Assembly: GCA_035519535.1 (NCBI GenBank)
Contig: DATIWF010000141.1
Location: forward strand, 1-64,000
DNA length: 64,000 nucleotides
Direction of reading: 5' to 3'
DNA from: DATEGZ01 sp035519535
Lineage (GTDB): Bacteria; Acidobacteriota; Vicinamibacteria; Vicinamibacterales; SCN-69-37
Below the pieces are notes generated by a model. It searched no databases. It saw nothing but the letters and a program-made list of their open reading frames with translations, and was not told where the DNA came from. Shown piece by piece: positions 1 through 7,520 of the stretch. Position 1 is the stretch's first letter, and each line of letters opens with the position of its first letter. The translations under genes and the position numbers were made by a program.

Positions 1-753
1 GCGGCCGAGGGCCTTGGCGAACTCCGCGTTGGTCACCGGCTCAGGCGCGGCCGCGTTGATGGCGCCGGTCACCGATGGCGTGGCGAGCGCCCAGGCAACG
101 AGCGCCAGCCAGTCGTCCCGATCGATCCAGGAGAAGTACTGCAGGCCGGAGGCGATCGGGCCGCCGACGAAGAACTGGAACGCGGGCAGCATCCGCTTGA
201 GCGCGCCGCCCTCGCGCGCCAGGACGACCGCCGTGCGGAGAATCACCAGCCGGCAGCCCAGCGCTTCGACCGCCCGGGCCTCCGCCTCCCAATCGACCGA
301 CAGTCGCGCGAGAAAATCGGATCCGGGCGGAGACGACTCGTCGAAGACTTCGTCGGCCCCGAGTCCGTAGTAACCGATGCCCGCGTTCTGAACGAAGACG
401 GCCGGCCGCCTGCTGGCGGCGCGAATTGCGGCGACCAGGCTGCGCGTGCTCAGGCGCCGGCTGTCGAGAAGCGCCTGCTTCCTGGCGCGCGTCCAGCGCC
501 GGTCCGCGATGCCTTCGCCGGCAAGATTGACGATCGCGTCAGCGCCATCGATCTCGCGCGCCCAGCCTGTGGGTTGTCCGGCCTCGGCGGGCGGCACCGT
601 GCCATCGGGGTTCCACCGAACGCGGCGTACGGCGCCGTCAGCCGCGTCTGCGGGCCGCCGCGACAGCACGACCACGGTGTGTCCGTCGGCGATCAACCTC
701 GCGGCGAGCGCGCGGCCGAGAAAGCCCGTACCGCCGGCGAGGATGATTCTCAT
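1..753 (-). CDS. TIGR01777-family NAD-dependent epimerase/oxidoreductase, C-terminus beyond window
   Basis: The minus-strand frame opens with ATG at 753 and stays open to the window edge, giving 251 codons of a protein that is usually about 300 long. The N-terminus MRIILAGGTGFLGR is a Rossmann nucleotide-binding motif (GGTGFLG at residues 7-13). Later segments such as NAGIGYYG and the C-terminal NAAAPEPVTNAEFAKALGR match the SDR-like TIGR01777 (YfcH) family. Members are predicted NAD(P)-dependent sugar-nucleotide epimerase relatives whose substrate is unknown. The gene ends outside the window, so its downstream partner cannot be seen. Confidence 0.88.
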   Translation of the reverse strand, partial: MRIILAGGTGFLGRALAARLIADGHTVVVLSRRPADAADGAVRRVRWNPDGTVPPAEAGQPTGWAREIDGADAIVNLAGEGIADRRWTRARKQALLDSRRLSTRSLVAAIRAASRRPAVFVQNAGIGYYGLGADEVFDESSPPGSDFLARLSVDWEAEARAVEALGCRLVILRTAVVLAREGGALKRMLPAFQFFVGGPIASGLQYFSWIDRDDWLALVAWALATPSVTGAINAAAPEPVTNAEFAKALGR

Positions 754-799
754 CGAGTACGTCGGGTCCCTAGAACCAACTAGCGCTGGCCAGCATTCT

Positions 800-892
800 A
801 TTTGAAGAAAGAAAGATGGCGAACGACAGTTCGTTCCTGTCGCCAGAGGTACCTGACGTACCCGGCGTACCTGACGTACCCGACGTACCGAC
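800..892. repeat. 9-mer tandem repeat with A-rich core, copy 1
   Basis: Positions 849-884 hold four units of a 9-base repeat (GTACCTGAC, GTACCCGGC, GTACCTGAC, GTACCCGAC) followed by a partial unit. The 16-base segment GAAAGAAAGATGGCGA lies just upstream at 807-822. The same segment followed by the same 9-mer type occurs in reverse orientation at 37809-37948, so this is a dispersed intergenic element. It fills the gap between the epimerase start and the DUF4097 stop. Confidence 0.75.
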
Positions 893-895
893 GGA

Positions 896-1666
896 CTACT
901 TCGTCACGCGGACGTCGCCGCTGAACGTGTGGAAGTGCAGCGTGCTGCCGCTGGATCCGCCCGGCAGGTCGCCCGACGTCCGGTGGCGGCCGATCGACCG
1001 CACGGTGAGCGGCAGGTCGCTGTCGAAGCGGCCGCTGAAGCTGTCGAAGCTGACCTCACCCTTGGCGTTGTCGGCGAGCCGGACGCGGATGTCCGCGCTG
1101 AACGTCTCGGCCGAGAGCGCCGGCGCGACGCCGGCGCCCGTGAGGTTGATGTCGATCCGCCCGCTGAACGTCTTGGCCTCGACGGATCCCTTCGCGCCGT
1201 CCAGCGTGATGTCGCCGGAGAACGTCTCGAGCTTCTGATCGCCCGCGATGCCGCGGATGTCGAGGTCGCTCGAGAAGCCGTACACGTCGAGCATCGCCGA
1301 GGCGGGCACCTGGATGTCGAAGTCGGTGCGGACGACGTTGTCCTTGTGGTCGCGCTCGTTCCAGCCGGCGTCCCGCTTGTTCGCGTCGATCGACACCGTC
1401 GAGCCCGTCGTCTCGATCTCGAGCTTGATGTGGTCGAGCTGCTCGCGCTCGGCCGTACGCACGGCCTTGATCACGACGTCGTTGCCGGGAGCGGGCGTGA
1501 GGTTCACGTGCCCGGAGAAATTCCGGAGCTTGAGCGTGCCGTGGGCAGGCAGCGCGACCGTTTTGTTCACGGTCTCGGTCTCCTTCTGGGCCGCCAGGGC
1601 GGGCGCCGACAACGCAAGCGCGACCGCGGCGATGGCGGCCGACCGTCCGAGAGTGGTCACAAGCAT
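896..1666 (-). CDS. DUF4097-family beta-strand-repeat protein, exported
   Basis: This 256-residue protein starts with a Sec signal peptide (hydrophobic segment to about residue 26, ending SAPALAAQ). The mature part is a series of short beta-strand repeats with recurring phrases such as ETFSGDITLDG, KTFSGRIDINL and DSFSGRFDSDL, typical of the DUF4097 putative-adhesin family. A good Shine-Dalgarno (AGGAGC) precedes the ATG. The molecular role of the family is unknown; the fold suggests a beta-helix or beta-sandwich in the periplasm or at the surface. It lies downstream of hisC on the same strand, separated by about 60 bases. Confidence 0.85.
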   Translation of the reverse strand: MLVTTLGRSAAIAAVALALSAPALAAQKETETVNKTVALPAHGTLKLRNFSGHVNLTPAPGNDVVIKAVRTAEREQLDHIKLEIETTGSTVSIDANKRDAGWNERDHKDNVVRTDFDIQVPASAMLDVYGFSSDLDIRGIAGDQKLETFSGDITLDGAKGSVEAKTFSGRIDINLTGAGVAPALSAETFSADIRVRLADNAKGEVSFDSFSGRFDSDLPLTVRSIGRHRTSGDLPGGSSGSTLHFHTFSGDVRVTK

Positions 1667-1729
1667 GGCTCTGCTCCTCAGGGCAATAGACGAGGGGAGT
1701 CCAGGCGAGGTTGCCTGGAGCGAGCGAAG

Positions 1730-2764
1730 TCAGGCCAGCGCCCGGTCGAGCGCCTCGAGACATCGCCTCGTGTGCTCGACGAGGCCGGTCGTGATGCGCA
1801 CCGTCCCCGCGCAGCCGGCCTGGTGCGCGCGCGGGCTGATGAAGATGTGCTCCGCGGCGAGCGCCTTGACCGCCGGTACGGCGGCGTCGCCAAGGCGCAC
1901 GAGGACGAAGTTCGTCTGACTGGGCCAGAACGTGAGCCCGCGCCGGCGGCAGAAGTCGTAGACGAGCTCTTTGCTGGCGGCAGCCTGGGTGAGGTACCAC
2001 TCGAGATGATCGCGGTCGCCCAGCGCGGCCTCGAGCGCGCGCAGCGCGCAGACGTTGACGCTGAACGGCGGCAGGCCGCGGCGGAGCGGCGCGAGCGTCT
2101 CGGGGTGTGCGACCAGCGCACCGACGCGCAGACCCGCGAGACCAAACGCCTTGGCGAAGGTTCGACCGACAATCAGGTTGCGGTGCGACTCCAGCGCCGG
2201 ACCGATCAGCGTCCGGCCGCTGAACTCCGAGTACGCTTCGTCAATCAGCACGAACGCATCGGGCGCGGCCTGAGCGACGCGCAGCGCGACGCCGTCCGGC
2301 ATCGGCTGGCCCGTCGGGTTGTTCGGATCAGCCAGGTACACGAGACGCGTGCGCGGAGACAGCGCGCGCACGAGCGCGTCCGTCGGAAACTCGAAGTCCG
2401 GGCCAGCCGGCACGCGGACGATCGCCATGCCCACGCCCTCGATGTAGATCTCGTACATCTCGAACGTCGGGTCGATGATGACGGCGACGGGCGGGTCGCC
2501 GTCCTCGCGTGGCCGTCGCACGCGCGCCACCTCCGCCACCGCGCGCAGCCCGTCATCCAGCCCGTCGGTCAGTTGCACCCAGTCCGCCGGAACGTCGAAG
2601 TACCTCGCCGCCGCAGCGGTCGCGGGCGCGGCGTTCGGATACGTCGACAGATCAATCGCCGCGAGGCTGCGCAGCGCCGCGAGCACCGCCGGCGAGCAGC
2701 CGCCGGTGTTCTCGTTCAGGTGGAGACGAAGGGCGATTGCCGGGTCGGGAAGCAGGAATGGCAT
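1730..2764 (-). CDS. hisC: Histidinol-phosphate aminotransferase-like class I/II aminotransferase
   Basis: The 344-residue protein starting MPFLLPDPAIALRLHLNEN is a fold-type I PLP aminotransferase. LHLNENTGG and TYPNA near the N-terminus, DPNNPTGQP, DEAYSEFSG and the PLP-lysine segment GRTFAKAFGLAGLR (Lys about 204) are classic HisC motifs. HisC converts imidazole-acetol phosphate plus glutamate to histidinol phosphate. The same frame is open far upstream, but that part is antisense to the gamma-glutamyltransferase gene, so the ATG at 2764 is chosen. It sits 32 bases downstream of that gene on the same strand. No other his gene is in view, so a related aromatic or other specificity is possible. 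Confidence 0.87.
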   Translation of the reverse strand: MPFLLPDPAIALRLHLNENTGGCSPAVLAALRSLAAIDLSTYPNAAPATAAAARYFDVPADWVQLTDGLDDGLRAVAEVARVRRPREDGDPPVAVIIDPTFEMYEIYIEGVGMAIVRVPAGPDFEFPTDALVRALSPRTRLVYLADPNNPTGQPMPDGVALRVAQAAPDAFVLIDEAYSEFSGRTLIGPALESHRNLIVGRTFAKAFGLAGLRVGALVAHPETLAPLRRGLPPFSVNVCALRALEAALGDRDHLEWYLTQAAASKELVYDFCRRRGLTFWPSQTNFVLVRLGDAAVPAVKALAAEHIFISPRAHQAGCAGTVRITTGLVEHTRRCLEALDRALA

Positions 2765-2796
2765 CGGCGTGACGAGATCGACCGCAGGCGCGTCCG

Positions 2797-4518
2797 CTAT
2801 TGCCCCGCTTTGCTCGCCTTCGCCGTCGGATCCCGCGGGTCCGCCACGCCAAACGCGGTGCCCGTGATCGGATGCACCCAGATCGTCTGCGCCGATCCCT
2901 GATGCCCGGCCATCCGCACGTTGTGGCCCATCGCCTTGAGCGCATCGATCGTCTTCTCCGAGACGCCGTCCGCTTCGATCGTGAGCGTGTCCGGGAGCCA
3001 CTGGTGGTGCATGCGCGGCGCGTCCACGGCCTGCCGCCCGACGAGATCCCACGCCGTGACGTCCAGCACGATGTCGAGCACGGTGTTGATGATCGTCCGG
3101 CTGCCCGGCGATCCCGTGACGAGAACGACCTTGCCGTTCTTCGTGACGATCGTCGGCGCCATGGAGCTCAGCATCCGTTTGCCCGGTGCGATGAGATTCG
3201 GCGCTGTGCCGATGTCGCCCGTGAGGTTGGTGTCGCCCGGCTTCTTGTTGAAGTCGCCCATCTCGTTGTTGAGCAGAATCCCGGTGCCGGCGATGACGAC
3301 GTGCGAGCCGTAGCCCCCTTCGAGCGTGTAGGTGTTCGAGACGGCCATGCCGTCCTTGTCGATGACGGAGAAGTGCGTCGTGTCGTCGGGCTCCTCGATC
3401 TGTCTGACGGTGACGATGTCCTTGCCGAGCTCGACGCTGCTCGACGCCTTCTTGGGATCGATCGTCTTGATCACGTCGCGCGCGTGCGTCTTCGACGTGA
3501 GCATCGCGACCGGGACGTCCACGAAGTCCGAATCGCCGAGATACCGCGCGCGGTCGAGGTAGGCGCGGCGCATGGCCTCCGTCGTGAGATGGATGGCCTC
3601 GACCGACATGCGCTCCCTCTTCTGGATATTGAGCGCCTCCAGCATGTTGAGCATCTCGACGAGGGCGACGCCGCCCGAGCTCGGCGGGGGCATCGAGATG
3701 ATCTCGTACCCCAGGAACGTGCCCGTGATGGGCGCGCGCTCTTTCGCCTGGTACGCCGCGAGGTCGGCCTTGGTGATGAGGCCGCCGTGGGCCGCCATGT
3801 CCTCGGCGATCTTGTCCGCGATCCAGCCGGTGTAGAACGCGTCGGCGCCGCCGTTGGCGATCGCCGTGAGGCTCTTCGCCAGGTCGGGCAGCACCAGCCG
3901 ATCGCCCGCCGCCCACGGCCCGCCGCCTGGTTTTCCATACGCCTCGACGGACGCCGGGTACGGCTTCATCGCGCCGTTCACCTGGCCGTTGAGACCGGAG
4001 GCGAGCGACGGTGCCATGACGAAGCCTTTCGCCGCGAGGTCGGCCGCGGGCATGACGACGTCTTTCCACTGCAGCTTGCCGAAGCGCTTGTGCGCGAGCG
4101 CCATGCCGCGCACCGTCCCCGGCACGCCCGGCGCGAGGTACCCGGTGGCCGTCAGGTTGCGGACGATATTGCCATCCGGCCCCAGGTACATCGTCTGCGT
4201 GGACTTCGCCGGCGCGGTCTCGCGATAGTCGAACGTCGTGGCTTCGCCGCGCGGCGTCCGAACGACCATGAACCCGCCGCCGCCGAGGTTGCCCGCAAAC
4301 GGATGCGTGACGGCAAGCGCGAAGGCCGTCGCCACCGCCGCGTCCACGGCGTTGCCGCCTTTCGCGAGCACGCTCGCGCCAAGATCGGACGCGATGTCCG
4401 AGGACGACACCACGAGGCCGGTGCGCGAGCCGACGCCGAGGTCGGTCGGGACGGGCTGCGACGATAAACCGGCCGGCACCAGGGCCAGCGCCAGCAGAGC
4501 AATCAGAGAAGTGCGCAT
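2797..4518 (-). CDS. ggt: Gamma-glutamyltransferase (glutathione hydrolase)
   Basis: The 573-residue protein is a periplasmic Ntn-hydrolase that cleaves gamma-glutamyl bonds, for example in glutathione. It has a signal peptide (MRTSLIALLALALVPAGLSS). The conserved autocleavage/nucleophile region reads DDTTHFSVIDKDG, with the catalytic threonine near residue 379. Other family motifs are GGNAVDAAVATAFAL, GGGGFMVVR and a C-terminal SPGSRTIINTVL. Length matches the family (about 570-580). No strong ribosome site precedes the ATG. It is followed closely by hisC on the same strand. Confidence 0.95.
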   Translation of the reverse strand: MRTSLIALLALALVPAGLSSQPVPTDLGVGSRTGLVVSSSDIASDLGASVLAKGGNAVDAAVATAFALAVTHPFAGNLGGGGFMVVRTPRGEATTFDYRETAPAKSTQTMYLGPDGNIVRNLTATGYLAPGVPGTVRGMALAHKRFGKLQWKDVVMPAADLAAKGFVMAPSLASGLNGQVNGAMKPYPASVEAYGKPGGGPWAAGDRLVLPDLAKSLTAIANGGADAFYTGWIADKIAEDMAAHGGLITKADLAAYQAKERAPITGTFLGYEIISMPPPSSGGVALVEMLNMLEALNIQKRERMSVEAIHLTTEAMRRAYLDRARYLGDSDFVDVPVAMLTSKTHARDVIKTIDPKKASSSVELGKDIVTVRQIEEPDDTTHFSVIDKDGMAVSNTYTLEGGYGSHVVIAGTGILLNNEMGDFNKKPGDTNLTGDIGTAPNLIAPGKRMLSSMAPTIVTKNGKVVLVTGSPGSRTIINTVLDIVLDVTAWDLVGRQAVDAPRMHHQWLPDTLTIEADGVSEKTIDALKAMGHNVRMAGHQGSAQTIWVHPITGTAFGVADPRDPTAKASKAGQ

Positions 4519-4575
4519 AGGCAGGGACAGGGTAACGTGCTACCTTTTCCCGCGCAAATCCCAACAGGAGGCTCC

Positions 4576-5001
4576 ATGGCTGGAATCAACACGGGCAAAG
4601 TGCTGACCGGCGGGCTATTGGCAGGGCTCCTTCTGAACGTCGGTGATTTCGGATTGCAGCAGCTTTTTGGCGCCGAAATGGCGGCGAATCTGACGCGCCT
4701 CCATCTCGATCCGGCCGCCGCCACGTCGTTTGCCGCCGCGGTGCCCTGGATCGTGATCGACTTCCTCATGGGCCTGCTGGTGATCTTCACGTACGCCTCG
4801 ATTCGCCCGAGGTTTGGCCCCGGACCGAAGACGGCAATCATTGCCGGCGGTATCTTGTTTCTCGCGGTCACGTTCATCTTGTTCGGCTTTCAGACGATCG
4901 GGTTCTTTCCGATGGACGGATTCCTGAAGAACACCGTCGGCGAAGCGGTGAACGTCGCCATCGCCAGCACGGCGGGCGCGTGGGCATACCAAGAGGCTTG
5001 A
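4576..5001 (+). CDS. Small integral membrane protein, tandem paralog 1
   Basis: This 141-residue protein begins MAGINTGKVLTGGLLAGLL after a strong Shine-Dalgarno (ACAGGAGG). Four hydrophobic segments are visible (about residues 8-26, 56-76, 85-105 and 120-138). It resembles the next gene from end to end: MxxINxGxVxxGGxxAG, a DF(L/V)M-type motif before the second helix, and a terminal GAWxYxEA. The two genes are separated by two bases and must have arisen by tandem duplication. I know no function for it. Confidence 0.75.
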   Translation: MAGINTGKVLTGGLLAGLLLNVGDFGLQQLFGAEMAANLTRLHLDPAAATSFAAAVPWIVIDFLMGLLVIFTYASIRPRFGPGPKTAIIAGGILFLAVTFILFGFQTIGFFPMDGFLKNTVGEAVNVAIASTAGAWAYQEA

Positions 5002-5003
5002 AG

Positions 5004-5444
5004 ATGGCATCGATCAACGTCGGGCGGGTGGTCATGGGCGGCGTGGCCGCCGGCGCGGTGATGAGTGCGTGCGATTTCGTGATCAACCAGTTCATCCTCG
5101 CCGACGCGTGGACGCGCGTTGCGCAGGCGCGGAACGTCGACATGTCGGCGATGGGCGGCGCGGGCGACTTCGTGAAGTTCGTCGCCATCGACCTCATGCT
5201 CGGCCTGCTGATCGTCTGGACGTACGCGGCGATCCGGCCCCGCCTGGGCCAGGGGCCGGGGACCGCCGTGACCGCCGCCTTCGCCGTGTTTCTCGCCGAG
5301 GCGCTCGTGATGGCCACCTTCGCGCCGTGGCTGTTCTCCTGGGACATGTTCATCCGGTCCAACGCCCTCGGGTTGATTTCCACGCTGGCGGCCGGCGTCG
5401 CCGGCGCGTGGGTCTACACGGAGGCTGAGGAGGAATCAGCGTAG
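5004..5444 (+). CDS. Small integral membrane protein, tandem paralog 2
   Basis: The 146-residue protein begins MASINVGRVVMGGVAAGAVMS two bases after the stop of its paralog. It has the same four-helix layout, with TYAAIRPRLGQGPGTAV matching TYASIRPRFGPGPKTAI of the upstream copy. The AGAGG stretch that would serve as ribosome site lies inside the upstream gene, so the two are probably translationally coupled. Function is unknown. Confidence 0.75.
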   Translation: MASINVGRVVMGGVAAGAVMSACDFVINQFILADAWTRVAQARNVDMSAMGGAGDFVKFVAIDLMLGLLIVWTYAAIRPRLGQGPGTAVTAAFAVFLAEALVMATFAPWLFSWDMFIRSNALGLISTLAAGVAGAWVYTEAEEESA

Positions 5445-5522
5445 AATCGGAGCGAGGGGCGTGGGCCGTGGAGCGGCGCCATCGCCCCTGAAGTGCGCCT
5501 GGCCTCGCCCCAGGAGGGGATC

Positions 5523-6101
5523 ATGGCTCTCGCTCCGTTGCTGTTCGTGACGACCCTGATGCTGGCGCCCGCGGCGGCGCCCGACGAACAGCGTCCCGTT
5601 CCGCCACCACCGCCGCCGTCGAGCAGCGCCCTGCACACGCTGTCGTTCGGGGGATCGATCGTCGCCGGATCGAACGGCGCCGCCGGAAGCGTCAACTACT
5701 GGTTTACGCAGCAGGTCGGCGTGCAGATGTCGGTGGCGTACTACACCCTGCCGAACTACTACTCCACCGGGTCGAGCGGGTCGACGTTCCAGGTGGCGCC
5801 GTCGGTGATGGTGCTGCTCACGAAGCCGAATCAGACGCGGGACGTGAACTTCCGCCCGTATGTCGGCGGCGGCATCAACTACGTCTCGTCATCGCAGCCC
5901 AACAACATCCACGCCGTCGGCGCGACGACGTCGGGGACGGGCGGTCAGGCGTTCGGCGGCGTCGAGATGTCGTTCAAGGACACGCCCAACCTCGCGGTGA
6001 CGTTCGAGGCTGCCTACTTCCACCTGCCGTCGGGTTTCGTCGGCACCGGGTACATCGGCGGCATGAACTATCTGCTCGGCGTGCACTTCTACGTCAAGTA
6101 A
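5523..6101 (+). CDS. Outer-membrane beta-barrel-like protein
   Basis: This 192-residue exported protein starts at the ATG after AGGAGGGG. A hydrophobic signal segment (to about residue 20) is followed by a proline run (PVPPPPPPSSS) and then alternating amphipathic strands such as NFRPYVGGGINYV and YLLGVHFYVK. It ends in an aromatic/hydrophobic pattern (FYVK) seen in OmpW-like or OprF-like eight-stranded barrels. It is probably a small outer-membrane barrel. It is the last rightward gene before the leftward amidohydrolase pair. Confidence 0.6.
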   Translation: MALAPLLFVTTLMLAPAAAPDEQRPVPPPPPPSSSALHTLSFGGSIVAGSNGAAGSVNYWFTQQVGVQMSVAYYTLPNYYSTGSSGSTFQVAPSVMVLLTKPNQTRDVNFRPYVGGGINYVSSSQPNNIHAVGATTSGTGGQAFGGVEMSFKDTPNLAVTFEAAYFHLPSGFVGTGYIGGMNYLLGVHFYVK

Positions 6102-6113
6102 CTTCTGGCTTGT

Positions 6114-7511
6114 CTATTGGCCGACGCTGACCGATCGGCCATCCACGAAGACGTAGCGCACTCTTCCGTTGTCGAACAGATCGCCCTCCGTCACGAGGAG
6201 GTTGGCGATCTTGCCCTTCTCGATCGTTCCGAGCCGGTCGCCGACGCCTGCGATCTTCGCGGCGTTCGACGTCAGCGCGCGGAGCGCCGCATCGGCGGGA
6301 AGGCCGCCTTCCTTCACCGTGCGCGCGACATTGCGCACGAAGTCCGCCGGCGTCGCAAGGCCCGCCGACGTGAACGCGAAGACGATGCCGGCCTTGTCGA
6401 GCGCGGCGGGCACGGTGGGCGCGTTCTGCGCAAGGTGCATGGTCCGGATCGGCACGTCGGCGCCCGGGCCGCCGCCGCGACCGCCGGCCTGGAAGTTCAC
6501 GGAGTAAATCACGCGGGCCTTCACGGCGCGAAGGTCGTCGATGACCGACGACGCCTCGAGGCCGCCGACAATGATCGGGTCGAGGCTGAACTCCTTCGCC
6601 AGCCCGAGCGCTCGCAGGATCTCACGCTCTTCGGCCGCGTCGAAGGCAACGGGCATCTTGCCGGCGAGCGCCGGCGCCAGCGCATCAAGCGCCGGTTCGA
6701 ACGCCGGGCGAGGCGCGTCGGCGTGTCGGGTGTAGTACGCGCGCGCGTCGCGCTGCCACACTGCGTCGTAGAACGACTGCCGGATGAACGCGACGACGCC
6801 GAGCAGGGATCCGGGATAGGCGTTGGGTCCGCCGCCCCGGCCCGGATCGAACGTCACGTGTTCGGCGACGGGCGCCTTGACGACGACGAGGCCGTGCCGG
6901 TCGCGGCCGACGGTGCTCACTTCTGGCCCGCTGGCGGGAGCCGCGACGTTGATGAGCGCGCTCTGACCGCGGAACAACCCGGCCGTCGGCACCGCCAGCA
7001 CGCTCGTGATGCCGGCCGACGCCAGGCGGGCAAGCTCGGGACCCTCGTATCGCACGACCTCCGCCGCCTCGAAGTCCGGCCTCAGGATCTGCGCGCGTTT
7101 CGCGCGCTCGAGGTCCGCGTACGTTTCGGTCTCCGCGCCGCGGCCGCCGCGCCCGCCGGCGGCTGGCGCCGCGCCGCGTCCCGCCGTGGCCCCCGCGCTC
7201 TCTGGCGCCGGCATGTCGAGCACGGTGCCGTTGGCCATGTCGATGAGGCCCGGGTACACGGTCAGTCCGGCGCCGTCGATCACCGTCGCGTCGGCCGGTG
7301 CGTTCCCGCCGGCCGCGACGCTTTCGATCAGGCCGTCGCGCATAACGATCGTGCCGCTGTCGATCGTGGCGCCGGCGCCCGTGACAATCTTCGCGCCCCG
7401 GATGGCGATGCGCGATCCGCCCTGGGCGGCGACGTGGAGGGGAGCGAAGGCCAGGGCCGCGAACAGCGACGCGGCGGCAACGGCGATGAGCGTGCGTCGA
7501 GTGGTCGTCAT
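6114..7511 (-). CDS. Secreted amidohydrolase-family protein lacking visible metal ligands
   Basis: The 465-residue protein has a signal peptide (to about residue 29, ending HVAAQGG). It keeps the composite amidohydrolase architecture: a beta-sandwich N-terminus (IAIRGAKIVTGAG...), then LTVYPGLID, and a C-terminal LTSNAAKIAGVGDRLGTIEKGKIANLLV. The HxH metal motif that should follow the PGLID segment is absent (PGLIDMANGTV), and the later SDG position reads SAG. It may therefore be a pseudoenzyme or bind differently. It matches the C-terminal half of the gene just upstream, which lies 9 bases away, so the two probably form an operon. Confidence 0.82.
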   Translation of the reverse strand: MTTTRRTLIAVAAASLFAALAFAPLHVAAQGGSRIAIRGAKIVTGAGATIDSGTIVMRDGLIESVAAGGNAPADATVIDGAGLTVYPGLIDMANGTVLDMPAPESAGATAGRGAAPAAGGRGGRGAETETYADLERAKRAQILRPDFEAAEVVRYEGPELARLASAGITSVLAVPTAGLFRGQSALINVAAPASGPEVSTVGRDRHGLVVVKAPVAEHVTFDPGRGGGPNAYPGSLLGVVAFIRQSFYDAVWQRDARAYYTRHADAPRPAFEPALDALAPALAGKMPVAFDAAEEREILRALGLAKEFSLDPIIVGGLEASSVIDDLRAVKARVIYSVNFQAGGRGGGPGADVPIRTMHLAQNAPTVPAALDKAGIVFAFTSAGLATPADFVRNVARTVKEGGLPADAALRALTSNAAKIAGVGDRLGTIEKGKIANLLVTEGDLFDNGRVRYVFVDGRSVSVGQ

Positions 7512-7520
7512 TGGCCCCTC

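Noticed and set aside
1056..2902. Long open frames on both strands around the DUF4097 and hisC genes
   Set aside because: They are shadows of the two supported genes; no recognisable domain or start site.
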